NCBI GenBank assembly: GCA_902827205.1
Contig: LR792634.1
Span: 434,001 to 498,000 of the forward strand
Direction of reading: 5' to 3'
DNA length: 64,000 nucleotides
Source of the DNA: Methanocaldococcus lauensis
Lineage (GTDB): Archaea > AGJL01 > Methanococci > Methanococcales > Methanocaldococcaceae
Position numbers and translations under genes: made by a program. Below the pieces are notes generated by a model. The model searched no databases, was not told the origin of the DNA, and saw only the letters and a program-made list of their open reading frames with translations. How positions within the stretch are numbered: position 1 is the first letter of the stretch; the number at the start of each line of letters is the position of its first letter. This document shows, piece by piece, positions 10,868 to 20,427 of this stretch.

Positions 10868-11731
10868 TTATTTTAAAATTTCTGATAGTATCTTTGGAAT
10901 ATCAGATATTCTCTTTGTCACATAAGCCCCTGCCTCTTCTAAGGCCTTCATTTTACTTTTAGCAGTACCCTTTCCTTTTTCAATTATTGCCCCTGCATGC
11001 CCCATTCTTTTACCTTCTGGAGCAGACTGTCCTGCAATATATCCTACAACTGGCTTTTTCATCTTTTTTATAAACTTACTTGCCTCCTCCTCAGCACCTC
11101 CTCCAATTTCTCCAATTAATACAACAGCCTCAGTTTCACCATCCTCTTCAAATAACTCTAAAACTTCTTTATATCTTAACCCAGTTATCGGATCTCCACC
11201 AATTCCTACACACGTTGATACTCCTAAACCTGCCTTTTTTATTTGATGTGCAATCTCATAAGTTAAAGTTCCACTTCTTGAAACTATTCCTATATTACCA
11301 ACATTTAACACTTCCATTGGTATAATTCCAAGTTTTCCTACTTTTGGAGAGGCTATTCCTGGGGTATTAGGACCAATAATTTTAACTCCTAAATCTTCTG
11401 CATAATTTACGAATTCCATTGTATCCTGAATAGGAATATGCTCAGTTATAACGACAATTAAATCCAATCCTGCATCCATTGCTTCAAAAACAGCATCCTT
11501 AGCAAATGGTGCTGGAACAAAAATTACCGATGCATTAGCATCTGTTTCTTTAACGGCCTCTTTAACAGTATCAAAAACTGGAACTCCATGAACATTCATT
11601 CCTCCCTTTCCTGGGGTAACTCCACCAACAATTTTTGTTCCACATTCTAACATTTTTTTTGTATGAAAACTTCCCTGTTTTCCAGTTATTCCTTGAACTA
11701 TTGCTCTTGTATTTTCGTCTAATAAAATCAT
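10868..11731 (-). CDS. sucD: Succinate-CoA ligase (ADP-forming) subunit alpha
   Basis: 287 residues, the normal alpha-subunit length. The CoA-binding N-terminal Rossmann domain has [13 protein letters not shown], the middle contains GPNTPGI, and the C-terminal [10 protein letters not shown] holds the active-site His that is phosphorylated. In methanogens the enzyme works in the incomplete reductive TCA branch towards 2-oxoglutarate. The beta subunit gene is not adjacent in this window. It starts at ATG 11731 after an AGGTGTAAATT stretch. Confidence 0.97.
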   Translation of the reverse strand: MILLDENTRAIVQGITGKQGSFHTKKMLECGTKIVGGVTPGKGGMNVHGVPVFDTVKEAVKETDANASVIFVPAPFAKDAVFEAMDAGLDLIVVITEHIPIQDTMEFVNYAEDLGVKIIGPNTPGIASPKVGKLGIIPMEVLNVGNIGIVSRSGTLTYEIAHQIKKAGLGVSTCVGIGGDPITGLRYKEVLELFEEDGETEAVVLIGEIGGGAEEEASKFIKKMKKPVVGYIAGQSAPEGKRMGHAGAIIEKGKGTAKSKMKALEEAGAYVTKRISDIPKILSEILK

Positions 11732-11946
11732 AATTTACACCTTTGATAAGTTATATAAGTTTTAACATATAAACAATAAAAAAGTAAAATCTGATATATA
11801 AAAGGTATGATTATGAAAATTTTTTCCACAGACAAAATAAAAATAGAAACCTTATAAAATACTATAAAAACAGAATTAATATATATTTAAATTTTTACTT
11901 TTTAATGAAAATTCATCATTACATTTAAAACCCATAAACCGTAAAG

Positions 11947-11954
11947 TTTAAATA
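11947..11954 (+). promoter_or_regulatory. TATA box of tRNA-Trp
   Basis: TTTAAATA, preceded by purines (GTAAAG) that fit a BRE, lies 35 bases upstream of the tRNA 5' end. That predicts a start about 25 bases downstream of the box, with a short leader removed by RNase P. Confidence 0.6.
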
Positions 11955-11988
11955 CTCCCTTATAACTTTTTATATGTGTCGTTAATGA

Positions 11989-12099
11989 GGGGGTGTGGTG
12001 TAGCCAGGTCTATCATCGGGGACTCCAGATGCCTATAGGGCACTGGACTATAGCAGGAGAAATCCCTGGACCTGGGTTCAAATCCCAGCACCCCCACCA
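11989..12099 (+). tRNA. tRNA-Trp (CCA anticodon) with a 33-base intron
   Basis: Acceptor GGGGGTG (11989-11995) pairs with CACCCCC (12089-12095), followed by A and an encoded CCA. The T arm GTTCAAATC is standard. The anticodon stem GGGGA/TCCCT brackets the loop CTCCAG-A, with anticodon CCA at 12025-12027. The exons are joined across an intron at the canonical position 37/38. A T-run follows the gene. It lies upstream of hxlB on the same strand, with its own promoter. Confidence 0.95.
12029..12061 (+). other. tRNA-Trp intron with bulge-helix-bulge splice motif
   Basis: CTCC of exon 1 pairs with GGAG at the intron 3' end to give the 4-bp central helix. The flanking 3-base bulges are AGA (12027-12029) and AAA (12060-12062). 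Cutting after the second base of each bulge removes 12029-12061. The intron body folds as TGC(C)TATAG against CTATAGCA. In many euryarchaea this intron is long and holds a C/D guide RNA. This one has no room for it. Confidence 0.85.
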
Positions 12100-12184
12100 T
12101 TTTTTAAGAAATTAATTAATTTGTTTTTATTTTTAAAATATTAATCAATAAATTTAGATATATTTGTGAATATAAATTCGATAG

Positions 12185-12727
12185 GTGTCGAAATTGGAAG
12201 AACTTGAAATTATCTTACAAAATATCAATATATTAAAAAAATTTTATATAGAAGATGAATGGATACAAAAAATGAATTTATTAATAGATAAAATAATAAA
12301 TGCAAAAAAAATTTTTGTATTTGGTGTAGGAAGAAGTGGATATGTAGGAAGATCTTTTGCTATGAGATTGATGCATCTTGGCTTTAACTCTTATTTTGTT
12401 GGAGATACAACAACGCCATCTTACGAAAAGGATGATTTATTAATTTTAATAACAGGTAGTGGAAAGACAGAGAGTGTTTTAACAGTTGCCAAGAGGGCTA
12501 AAAAGATAAATAATAATATTGTTGCTATTGTTTGTGAGTGTGGCTCTATAATGGAGTTTGTAGATTTAACTATCCAATTACCAATTAAAAAATCAAATTA
12601 CTTACCAATGGGAACAGCATTTGAAGAAATGGCATTAATATTCTTAGATTTAGTTATTGCCGAAATTATGAAAAAATTAAACTTAGATGAAAGCGAAATA
12701 ATAAAGAGACATTGTAATCTATTATAA
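12185..12727 (+). CDS. hxlB: 6-phospho-3-hexuloisomerase
   Basis: 180-residue SIS-domain sugar isomerase that interconverts hexulose 6-phosphate and fructose 6-phosphate in the ribulose monophosphate route, used by methanogens to make pentose phosphates. Visible are GVGRSGYVGRSF (phosphate-binding Ser near residue 48), TGSGKTESV, and the family ending NLDESEIIKRHCNLL. The start is GTG at 12185 if the family MSKLEEL beginning holds. TTG at 12194, with AGGTG six bases before it, is an alternative. The 6-phosphohexulose synthase gene is not adjacent. Confidence 0.93.
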   Translation: MSKLEELEIILQNINILKKFYIEDEWIQKMNLLIDKIINAKKIFVFGVGRSGYVGRSFAMRLMHLGFNSYFVGDTTTPSYEKDDLLILITGSGKTESVLTVAKRAKKINNNIVAIVCECGSIMEFVDLTIQLPIKKSNYLPMGTAFEEMALIFLDLVIAEIMKKLNLDESEIIKRHCNLL

Positions 12728-12794
12728 GATATAAGTATATATATCATCATTACGGACTATTTTTAATGTTAATATTTTGTGAGTAGGTGAAAAT

Positions 12795-13880
12795 ATGAAA
12801 TTTGGATGGGTTAGAGTTACAGGAGATAATTGGGAAGATAAGAAAGAAATTGTAAAAATGGCTTTAGAGTCATCAATTCCCGTAGTAGTTGCAGATCCAG
12901 AAGATATTGAAAAAATTAAAGAATTGGGAAATATTAAAGTTGCTTCACATTCTTTGGATGCTGATATTGTCTTAGTAAATAAAAATGACAACATAGAATT
13001 TTTAAAAGAGGCAAAAAATTTAGGGAAAGAAACTGCTATATACATTCCTATAGAGTCAAAGGAAGATGAAGAATTTGCTTCAGAAGTAGCAAGGTTTGGC
13101 TTTGTTGATAATATTATATTAGAGGGTAGAGATTGGACTATAATTCCATTAGAGAACTTAATAGCAGATTTATTTAATAGAGATGTAAAGATTATCGCAA
13201 GTGTTGATTCAGTTGATGAGGCAAAAGTTGCCTATGAGATTTTAGAAAAAGGGACTGATGGAGTTCTATTCAATCCAAAAAACATTGAAGATATAAAAGA
13301 ATTATCAAAATTAATTGAAGATATGAATAAAGAGAAAGTAAAATTAGATGTAGCAACTATTACAAAAGTAGAGCCAATAGGTAGTGGAGATAGGGTTTGT
13401 ATTGATACCTGTTCTTTAATGAACATTGGGGAGGGGATGTTAATTGGTTCATATTCAAGAGGTTTATTCTTAGTTCATTCTGAAACTGTGGAAAATCCTT
13501 ATGTATCTACAAGACCTTTCAGAGTTAATGCAGGTCCAGTTCATGCCTATATATTATGCCCAGGAAATAAAACAAAATATTTAAGTGAATTAAAAGCAGG
13601 AGATAAAGTTTTAATAGTTGATAAGGATGGAAACGCAAGAGAGGCAATAGTTGGCAGAGTTAAAATTGAAAGAAGACCTTTAGTGTTAATTGAGGCAGAG
13701 TATAAAGGAGATATAATTAGAACAATATTACAAAACGCTGAAACTATAAGATTGGTGAATGAAAAAGGAGAACCAGTTTCTGTTGTAGATTTAAAACCAG
13801 GAGACAAAGTTTTAATAAGACCAGATGAATATGCGAGACATTTTGGGATGGCTATAAAGGAAACAATAATTGAAAAGTGA
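12795..13880 (+). CDS. aroB': 3-dehydroquinate synthase II (archaeal type)
   Basis: 361 residues in the archaeal DHQ synthase family that uses 2-amino-3,7-dideoxy-D-threo-hept-6-ulosonate and NAD instead of DAHP, feeding aromatic amino acid synthesis. Recognisable segments are the N-terminal MKFGWVRVTGDNWEDKK, SHSLDADIVL, the glycine-rich EGMLIGSYSRGLFLVHSE, and PFRVNAGPVHAYI. It starts at ATG after GGTGAAAAT. The upstream neighbour hxlB is 67 bases away with a possible separate promoter. Confidence 0.95.
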   Translation: MKFGWVRVTGDNWEDKKEIVKMALESSIPVVVADPEDIEKIKELGNIKVASHSLDADIVLVNKNDNIEFLKEAKNLGKETAIYIPIESKEDEEFASEVARFGFVDNIILEGRDWTIIPLENLIADLFNRDVKIIASVDSVDEAKVAYEILEKGTDGVLFNPKNIEDIKELSKLIEDMNKEKVKLDVATITKVEPIGSGDRVCIDTCSLMNIGEGMLIGSYSRGLFLVHSETVENPYVSTRPFRVNAGPVHAYILCPGNKTKYLSELKAGDKVLIVDKDGNAREAIVGRVKIERRPLVLIEAEYKGDIIRTILQNAETIRLVNEKGEPVSVVDLKPGDKVLIRPDEYARHFGMAIKETIIEK

Positions 13881-13996
13881 ATATCAAAAACTATTTTTAA
13901 ATTTTAAATATAATCTTTTAGTTCTTATATTGTAATTTTGATTTTTATTTTATATAAATTTATTTTAAAATTTCAATCTTCTATTTTGGTGAAAGT

Positions 13997-14755
13997 ATGG
14001 AAATAAAAATAGGAAAGGTTGAGAAAAAATTAACACAAATTATTGAAGAAGAAGGGGCAGTTTATTTAACTTTATTAGACCCAGAAGAGGAAAATATTGA
14101 AGAAATATCAGAAAAAATTAAGGATTATGCAGATGCTATAATGGTTGGAGGTAGTATTGGAATAATTGATTTAGATGAGAAAGTGAAAACTATAAAAAAG
14201 ATAACTAAACTTCCTATAATTTTATTTCCTGGGAATGTAGATGGATTATCAAAATATGCTGATGCTGTTTTTTATATGAGTTTAATGAATTCAACAAATA
14301 CTTACTGGATTGTAACAGCTCCAACTTTAGGGGCGATAACAATTTTAAAATACAAGTTAGAGCCAATTCCTATGGCTTATCTCTGTATAGAACCAGCAAG
14401 AAAAACAGCTGTTGGTTACATTGGGGAAATTAGAGAAATCCCACAGAATAAACCAAATATTACAGCCATGTATTGTTTATCGGCAAAGTTCTTTGGAATG
14501 AGATGGGCTTATTTAGAGGCGGGTAGTGGGGCAGAGTATCCAGTGAATAATGAAACAATTGCTTTATCAAAAAAACTATCTAATATTAATATAATAGTTG
14601 GTGGAGGAATTAGAAAGCCAGAAATTGCCTATGAAAAAGTTTTAGCAGGAGCTGATGCAATAGTTACTGGTAATTTATTGGAGAAAAATCCTAATGCTGT
14701 TGAGATGATGTATGACGCAATAAAAAGGGCAGGAAAAGAAAAATTAAAAAAATAA
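13997..14755 (+). CDS. Geranylgeranylglyceryl phosphate synthase
   Basis: 252 residues forming a TIM barrel of the PcrB/GGGPS family. The enzyme forms the first ether bond of archaeal lipids from sn-glycerol 1-phosphate and geranylgeranyl diphosphate. Motifs include LTLLDPEE (substrate-binding Asp), MVGGSIG, PIILFPGN, AYLEAGSGA and the phosphate-binding IVGGGIRKPE with TGNLLEKNP. The extra helices and spacing fit the group II archaeal enzyme. It starts at ATG after GGTGAAAGT. Confidence 0.95.
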   Translation: MEIKIGKVEKKLTQIIEEEGAVYLTLLDPEEENIEEISEKIKDYADAIMVGGSIGIIDLDEKVKTIKKITKLPIILFPGNVDGLSKYADAVFYMSLMNSTNTYWIVTAPTLGAITILKYKLEPIPMAYLCIEPARKTAVGYIGEIREIPQNKPNITAMYCLSAKFFGMRWAYLEAGSGAEYPVNNETIALSKKLSNINIIVGGGIRKPEIAYEKVLAGADAIVTGNLLEKNPNAVEMMYDAIKRAGKEKLKK

Positions 14756-14758
14756 TAT

Positions 14759-15469
14759 TTAGCGTTTATTCCTCTTTTTAACAACAAAGCCAATATAGGA
14801 GGCAAAATGTTTTAAAAAGCTTTTATAAATAAACATATCCAATGGAGAGTTTGTAATATTTGCTCCAAAGGTATATAATATTTCAAAACCTTCTTTTTTT
14901 AGGAGTTCCTCAATTTCTTTGATGTCATAAAATCTTGTTTTTACTTTTATTTTTTCTCCATCTATAACTTTTATTATTGTTCCTTTTCTTTTCTTTAATG
15001 ATTTTCTTATTTTTTTAAAGTTACCTTTTATAATATTCTTTAATATCCATTTTATATCATAGATATTTGCCACTGTAAATATAAAAATTCCATCATCTTT
15101 TAAAACCCTCTTTACCTCTTTAAAAACTTTTTTTATATTACAATGATTTAATGCTCCAAAAAACGATATAACTTTATCAAAACTCCTATTTTTAAAGGGT
15201 ATAAATTCAGCATTTGCTACAACAACTGGTTTATTAGTTTTTTTATTTGCTATTTTAGCCATTTCTATTGATATATCTAAACCAATTGCTTTATTTAAAA
15301 TTTTTAACTGTTTCCCAGTTCCACAGCCAATGTCTAAGACAAAATCATTATCAGTAATTTCTTTTTTTATAATCTCCTTTTCCACAATTCTCATATACTT
15401 GTTTTTATATAATTTATCATAGTTTTTTGCCAATTTATCATAGTAATCTTTAATTCCCATAAATACCAC
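14759..15469 (-). CDS. Class I SAM-dependent methyltransferase
   Basis: Rossmann methyltransferase with motif I VLDIGCGTGKQL (near residue 45), motif II GLDISIEMAKIA, an SFFGALNHC segment in the motif IV region, and motif V VKRVLKDDGIFIFTV. The substrate cannot be told. The C-terminal half is very basic, which might point to a nucleic acid or acidic lipid partner, but this is speculation. GTG at 15469 gives 236 residues. ATG at 15460, with GTGGT just before it, is the better start. It diverges from the UPF0254 gene with only a short gap. Confidence 0.8.
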   Translation of the reverse strand: MVFMGIKDYYDKLAKNYDKLYKNKYMRIVEKEIIKKEITDNDFVLDIGCGTGKQLKILNKAIGLDISIEMAKIANKKTNKPVVVANAEFIPFKNRSFDKVISFFGALNHCNIKKVFKEVKRVLKDDGIFIFTVANIYDIKWILKNIIKGNFKKIRKSLKKRKGTIIKVIDGEKIKVKTRFYDIKEIEELLKKEGFEILYTFGANITNSPLDMFIYKSFLKHFASYIGFVVKKRNKR

Positions 15470-15480
15470 GAAGTGATAAT

Positions 15481-15984
15481 ATGATTACAGTTGCTACTGC
15501 TGAATGTTTTACCCATGCAAATATTGGTTTAACCATACACAAAGCTTCATCTGGCTATGAAAATTTTGAATATAAATATTTATTTTCTGATGAAGATTTA
15601 AGATTAATAAAAAATGTTAAAGTTTTAGTATCTATGTTTGTTCCATCAATATATGGGGCTGAGAAATTGTTAGATGTAAAACTTCCAGAGCCAGATTATA
15701 ATTATAAATATGCAAAGGCATACAGCGAAGAGAAAGATTTAGAAGTGGCAAAGTTAATGGCTAACAGTTTAAAGAAAAAATTAAATGCTAATATATGTAT
15801 TGGAACTACTGCTGGAATTGGAAGAGGAGCTATTTGTATAGTTACAGATTATAATATATATTTATTTACATCTGATGTTTATGCAAACTTATTAACTTTT
15901 GAAAATGTTAAAGAAAGGCAAAAAAGTGGAATAGAAATGGGTATTAAAAAATTTTTAGAAATCTTAAAAAAAGAATATTTTTAA
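15481..15984 (+). CDS. UPF0254 family protein
   Basis: 167 residues, a methanogen-restricted family of unknown role. The conserved start MITVATAECFTHANIGLTIH and the central ICIGTTAGIGRGAICIVT, rich in Gly and Thr, suggest a nucleotide- or cofactor-binding alpha/beta protein. The family was named from M. jannaschii homologues. I see no catalytic motif that fixes a reaction. It is convergent with secF, overlapping its end by four bases. Confidence 0.8.
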   Translation: MITVATAECFTHANIGLTIHKASSGYENFEYKYLFSDEDLRLIKNVKVLVSMFVPSIYGAEKLLDVKLPEPDYNYKYAKAYSEEKDLEVAKLMANSLKKKLNANICIGTTAGIGRGAICIVTDYNIYLFTSDVYANLLTFENVKERQKSGIEMGIKKFLEILKKEYF

Positions 15985-16838
15985 TTTTTGCCTTTATATT
16001 GAGTTATATAGTATTTTAATATCCCAGCATTCAAAAACCATGTGTTTATTATATCTGCAATTAAGGCTAAAATTAAAACTGTAGCAATGTTTGATAAAAT
16101 CTCAGCAACTGGAATAAAAAGTTTTACAACTATCAATAAAACTGTCATAGCACTGATTGTAGTTAAAGTCATAGTCAATCCAGTTTTCATAGCATCTTTT
16201 ACAACCTCATCAAACTCTTTTGATAATCTTTTTAAAACTCTTGTAGTTAGTAATATGTTTGAATCTACACTATAACCAATAACCATTAATAAAGCCGCTA
16301 TAGTTGCTGATGACAATTCAATATTAAATAGACTCATTCCACCCAATGCCATAATTAAATCTGAAATTGCGGAGAGTATTATAACACCACTCGCCACTGG
16401 ATTTCTAAATGCAACATAAACAGCTATAGCCATAAATATAAAAGCAAATAAAATTGCCTTAAAACCTTCTTCAAAGAATTTAGAGCTCAATACAGCCCCA
16501 ACAGTTTTTTCAGAATAATTTAACTTATCTAAACTATCAACGTGGAAAAATTCTTTAATTTTTTCTTTGGCTATATCTACTTTATCCTCGCTTACTCTAA
16601 TAACAATGTAATATCCATCTGCAGATTTTAATTTTTTTACTTCTGCTATTCCATCGAGTGATTCTTTTAGAGGTGATATATCAATATCTTTATCTACTTT
16701 AATTGTTATTTCAGTTCCACCTGTAATGTCTATACTTTTGGGAATACCTTCATAAAAGATTAAAAATATTGACGAAATTAAAAGTATTATTGGAATTGCA
16801 ATAGATACCCTATAATCTTTTATGAACATAAGTCTCAA
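15981..16838 (-). CDS. secF: Protein-export membrane protein SecF
   Basis: RND-family partner of SecD that assists Sec-dependent export. The protein has a first membrane helix at about residues 10-28, the conserved IDITGGTEITI after it, an external domain to about residue 120, and then five C-terminal helices with YVAFRNPVASG and the SVDSNILLTTRVLKR signature. TTG at 16838 opens the frame, but GAGGTTGAG precedes ATG at 16829, which gives MFIKDYRVSI and is preferred. secD is not adjacent on either side. Confidence 0.94.
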   Translation of the reverse strand: MRLMFIKDYRVSIAIPIILLISSIFLIFYEGIPKSIDITGGTEITIKVDKDIDISPLKESLDGIAEVKKLKSADGYYIVIRVSEDKVDIAKEKIKEFFHVDSLDKLNYSEKTVGAVLSSKFFEEGFKAILFAFIFMAIAVYVAFRNPVASGVIILSAISDLIMALGGMSLFNIELSSATIAALLMVIGYSVDSNILLTTRVLKRLSKEFDEVVKDAMKTGLTMTLTTISAMTVLLIVVKLFIPVAEILSNIATVLILALIADIINTWFLNAGILKYYITQYKGKN

Positions 16839-16910
16839 CCTCTATTTATTGTTGCTGATACAAACCTTAAACTTAAATTTTTTGAATGTGTATATTAGTA
16901 AATTTTATTA

Positions 16911-18266
16911 ATGAATAAGGTTTATTTTATTATAAATAATATTTTATATACTAAGGTGGTGACTATTAAGACAAAACTTATTATGTCTTTATTTTTATTA
17001 CTTTTGCTTGTAGATGTATCTTTAGGATATGTAATTAAAGAGACAAATATTGAATGTATTGTTAATCCTGATAATACTATAAATGAAACAATAACACTGT
17101 TGATTTATAATGATAAAGATGAAAATCTTAGTAGTATTACATTTACAATTCCACAGAATGTTAAAAATTATACCATATACTCACCAAATGGCATTAAAGG
17201 TTATTCAATACTATATGAAGAGGGAGCTACCACATTTGGTTTAGAGTTTGATAAACCAGTTCCGCCAAGAAAATATACTAATATTACATTTAATCTCTTA
17301 GTTTCAGATGCCGTATGGATAAAAAATGATATATACCAACTTATAATGAGTTTTCCAATATCTTCAAAGAATGCTACAATAAAAGTTATCCTACCACCAG
17401 GAGCTGTAATATCGTCATATCAAGGAAATTTATTTGTGACCCCATCAGGTTATAAGATAACAACTGACGGAAAACATCAAATAATTGTTTGGAATCTCAA
17501 CTTAAATAAAGAGATAACATTTACTATTGCAGTTAAATATACCTTTGTAAAATTTCCTACTCAAAATATTATAGAAACTAACAATATACTAACCAATAGT
17601 AACCTAAAATATACTTTAATATTACTAATGTTGAGTATTTTAATATTTGGGGGCTTATTTATTAGAGAAAATAGGTCTAAGAAAAAAATTTTGGAAAAAA
17701 ATATCAGTATAATAAATGAGTTGGAAAAATTAAAAAAATTATTGAAAAATAAAGATGAAGAAATCTTAAAATTAAATAATATGATTAATGAATTAAAAGA
17801 AGAATTAAATAGGGCTAATAGAAACATATTAAGTAAAGATGAAATTATTAGTGTTTTAAATGATAAGGTTTCAGAGTATAAAAGTGAGTTAGACAAACTT
17901 ATCAACGAAAATCAAAAATATCTGGAAGAGATTAATTACTTAAATGAACTTGTAGAAAAATTGAAAAGTGAAAATAAAAAATTGAAAGAAAAGGTAGAAG
18001 AATTAAATAAGGTTGTAGAAGAATATCAAAATCTAAAAAAAGGAGTTTTATGGGATTTTTTAACTGAGGATGAGAAAATAATAATTGACTTAATAAAAAA
18101 ATATGGACATATTACACAAAAAGAGTTAGTAGAAATTACTAAAATGAGTAAGCCTAAAGTTTCAAGAATTGTATCTGAATTAGAAGATAGAAAAATTATT
18201 AAAAAAGAAAAAATAGGAAGAATTAATAAATTAACACTTACAGAGGAGAGCAAAAAATTACTATAA
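16911..18266 (+). CDS. Membrane-anchored protein with external beta domain, coiled coil and cytoplasmic winged helix
   Basis: Layout: an N-terminal hydrophobic segment ending VDVSLGY (signal peptide or anchor), an extracytoplasmic beta-rich region of about 190 residues with several N-x-T/S sites, one membrane helix (LKYTLILLMLSILIFGGLFI), a long charged coiled coil of about 120 residues, and a C-terminal MarR/ArsR-like winged helix (GHITQKELVEITKMSKPKVS). This looks like a one-component transmembrane regulator in which an outside signal reaches a DNA-binding domain. The true start is uncertain, since ATG 16911 lacks a ribosome site and a GGTGGTGACT stretch lies at 16955-16964. It diverges from secF. 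Confidence 0.7.
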   Translation: MNKVYFIINNILYTKVVTIKTKLIMSLFLLLLLVDVSLGYVIKETNIECIVNPDNTINETITLLIYNDKDENLSSITFTIPQNVKNYTIYSPNGIKGYSILYEEGATTFGLEFDKPVPPRKYTNITFNLLVSDAVWIKNDIYQLIMSFPISSKNATIKVILPPGAVISSYQGNLFVTPSGYKITTDGKHQIIVWNLNLNKEITFTIAVKYTFVKFPTQNIIETNNILTNSNLKYTLILLMLSILIFGGLFIRENRSKKKILEKNISIINELEKLKKLLKNKDEEILKLNNMINELKEELNRANRNILSKDEIISVLNDKVSEYKSELDKLINENQKYLEEINYLNELVEKLKSENKKLKEKVEELNKVVEEYQNLKKGVLWDFLTEDEKIIIDLIKKYGHITQKELVEITKMSKPKVSRIVSELEDRKIIKKEKIGRINKLTLTEESKKLL

Positions 18267-18293
18267 TTACTATAAAAACTTATTGGGGAGATT

Positions 18294-19475
18294 ATGAGAA
18301 TTTTAATCTCAGTTTGTGGGGAAGGTTTTGGTCATACAACCAGATGTTTGGCTATTGGGGAGAGTTTAAAATATAGTTATGAAATTGCATACATTGCCTA
18401 TGGAAAAAGTAAAGATTTTATAGAAAAATGCAATTATAAAGTTTTTGAAACTTTTCCAGAGATAAAACTCAAAGGAAACGATGGAAAATTTGACATAACT
18501 TCAACAATATTCAATAAAGAATATAGTCCAAAAAAAGCAATTAAAAAAGAATATGAAATTATAAAGGAATACAATCCAGATTTAATTATTTCTGATTGTA
18601 AGTACAGCACAGTTGTTGCAGCAAAACTTTTAAAAAAACCCGTTATTTGCATAAGTAATCAAAATTATACCAAATATAAATTAAAGACAGATTTAATAGT
18701 TTATCCTACAATGAAGGCATTAAATATGATAAATAGAAGATGTGAAAAATTTATAGTTCCTGATTTTCCTCCACCATATACTGTATGTGAATACAACTTA
18801 AAGATTTTAAAAAATATGGAGTTTATTGGACCTTTAATAAGATACGATGTTGAAGATGGAAATGAGGATTATATACTTAGCGTTATTGGAGGATTTGAGT
18901 ATAGATACAAAATACTTGAAGAACTTGGAAAAATTGCTTTAAAAAATGATTTCAATGTTAAACTTGTTTGTGGTAGTTATACTGTTGCTAAAAAGTTAAA
19001 GGATGACTTAAATTTGCCATCTTACAATTATAAAAATATAGAAATAATCCCAATGACAACAAATATGAAAGATTTAATAAAAAATGCTGAACTTGTTATA
19101 TCTCACGGAGGACATTCAACAATAATGGAATCTTTGTCTTTTGGAAAGCCATTAATAGTTATTCCTGATTTAGACCATCCAGAGCAATGTAACAATGCTA
19201 AAAAAGTTAATGAGATTTGTTGTGGAATCTCTTTATCATATAAAGAATTGTATAGATTGGAGGAGGCTATTTTTGATATAAGAAATATTAAAGTTTATAA
19301 AAGAAATGCTTTAAAAATGAAAAAGCTAGCAAAAAAATACAATGGTAAAAAAAATATTAAAAAAATAATAGATGAAATATTAGAAAAGAAATGTAAAATA
19401 AACAAATACTATTTAACTGATAAAATATCTCACAAAATAATTACAAAATTGAAGTGGAAATTTCCTATAAAATAA
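18294..19475 (+). CDS. MurG-like glycosyltransferase
   Basis: 393 residues in the GT-B fold related to MurG/UGT enzymes. The N-terminal acceptor half begins [20 protein letters not shown] with the glycine-rich loop. The C-terminal donor-binding half has [18 protein letters not shown] and [14 protein letters not shown], typical for UDP-sugar binding. The target glycan or lipid is unknown. A role in surface polysaccharide or N-glycan assembly is inference only. It starts at ATG 18294 after TGGGGAGATT. It lies 27 bases after the membrane regulator gene and 16 before the cofD frame, so the run may be co-transcribed. Confidence 0.82.
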   Translation: MRILISVCGEGFGHTTRCLAIGESLKYSYEIAYIAYGKSKDFIEKCNYKVFETFPEIKLKGNDGKFDITSTIFNKEYSPKKAIKKEYEIIKEYNPDLIISDCKYSTVVAAKLLKKPVICISNQNYTKYKLKTDLIVYPTMKALNMINRRCEKFIVPDFPPPYTVCEYNLKILKNMEFIGPLIRYDVEDGNEDYILSVIGGFEYRYKILEELGKIALKNDFNVKLVCGSYTVAKKLKDDLNLPSYNYKNIEIIPMTTNMKDLIKNAELVISHGGHSTIMESLSFGKPLIVIPDLDHPEQCNNAKKVNEICCGISLSYKELYRLEEAIFDIRNIKVYKRNALKMKKLAKKYNGKKNIKKIIDEILEKKCKINKYYLTDKISHKIITKLKWKFPIK

Positions 19476-19491
19476 AGTTTAACTATATTAG

Positions 19492-20427
19492 GTGGTCATT
19501 GTGATTACTGTCTTATCTGGTGGAACAGGAACTCCAAAACTATTACAGGGTTTAAAAAGAGTTGTTGATAATGAGAAATTATCTGTTATTGTTAATACTG
19601 GTGAAGATACTTGGATAGGAGATCTATATTTATCTCCAGATGTTGATACCGTTCTATATACACTTGCTGATTTAATTAACGAAGATACTTGGTATGGAGT
19701 GAAGGGAGATACATTCTATACTCACGAACAACTTAAAAATTTGGGATTTGATGAAGTTTTAAAAATTGGGGACAAAGATAGGGCATTAAAAATGCACAAA
19801 AGTTATTATTTAAAAAGAGGTTATAAACTCTCTGAAATCGTTGAGATGGAAAGAGAGGCGTTAAAAATTAAAGCAAAAGTTATTCCTATGACAGACGATA
19901 GAGTTGAGACAAAAATTTTGGCCAATGTTGATGGTAAGATTGACTTATTAAAATTTCACGATTTTTGGGTTAAGAGAAAGGGAGATGTTGATGTCTTAGA
20001 TGTTATTTATGAAAATTGTCTATATGCCAAACCTTGCGAAAAATCTTTAGAATCTTTAGAAAAAAGTGACCTTGTTATTATTGGTCCCTCTAATCCAATA
20101 ACATCCATAGGACCTATTTTAAGTTTAAAGGGAATTAGAGAAATATTGAAAGATAAAAAAGTTGTCGTTGTTTCTCCTATCGTTGGAAATTCTTCTATCT
20201 CTGGACCAGCGGGAAAGTTGATGAAGGTTAAAGGTTATGAAGTGTCAATTAAAGGAGTTTATGAATTTTATAAGGATATAGTAGATATATTAGTTGTAGA
20301 TAAAACTGATAAAGAGTTAGCTAAAGAACTACCTTGTGAAGTTTTAATAACAAATACAATTATGAAAACATTAGAGGACAAAGTTAGATTAGCAAAAAAT
20401 ATTATAGAGTTTAGTGGAAATCTATGA
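19492..20427 (+). CDS. cofD: 2-phospho-L-lactate transferase, coenzyme F420 synthesis
   Basis: Transfers the phospholactyl group onto FO to make F420-0, the methanogen hydride carrier. Key features are VLSGGTGTPKLLQGL at the N-terminus, VNTGEDTWIGDLYLSPD with the conserved Asp residues, VIPMTDDRVETKI, and VVVSPIVGNSSISGPAGKLM. The length is family-normal at about 308 residues. GTG at 19492 opens the frame, but GGTGGT followed by GTG at 19501 gives the family-like start MITVLSGG. The stop overlaps the next start (ATGA). Confidence 0.95.
   Translation: MVIVITVLSGGTGTPKLLQGLKRVVDNEKLSVIVNTGEDTWIGDLYLSPDVDTVLYTLADLINEDTWYGVKGDTFYTHEQLKNLGFDEVLKIGDKDRALKMHKSYYLKRGYKLSEIVEMEREALKIKAKVIPMTDDRVETKILANVDGKIDLLKFHDFWVKRKGDVDVLDVIYENCLYAKPCEKSLESLEKSDLVIIGPSNPITSIGPILSLKGIREILKDKKVVVVSPIVGNSSISGPAGKLMKVKGYEVSIKGVYEFYKDIVDILVVDKTDKELAKELPCEVLITNTIMKTLEDKVRLAKNIIEFSGNL

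Noticed and set aside
11080-11325. Plus-strand open frame inside sucD
   Set aside because: It is antisense to a strongly conserved gene, has His/Leu/Gln-rich composition and no ribosome site.
15981-16910. secD next to secF
   Set aside because: The expected partner was sought on both sides. The flanking genes are UPF0254 and the membrane winged-helix protein, so secD is not in this window.
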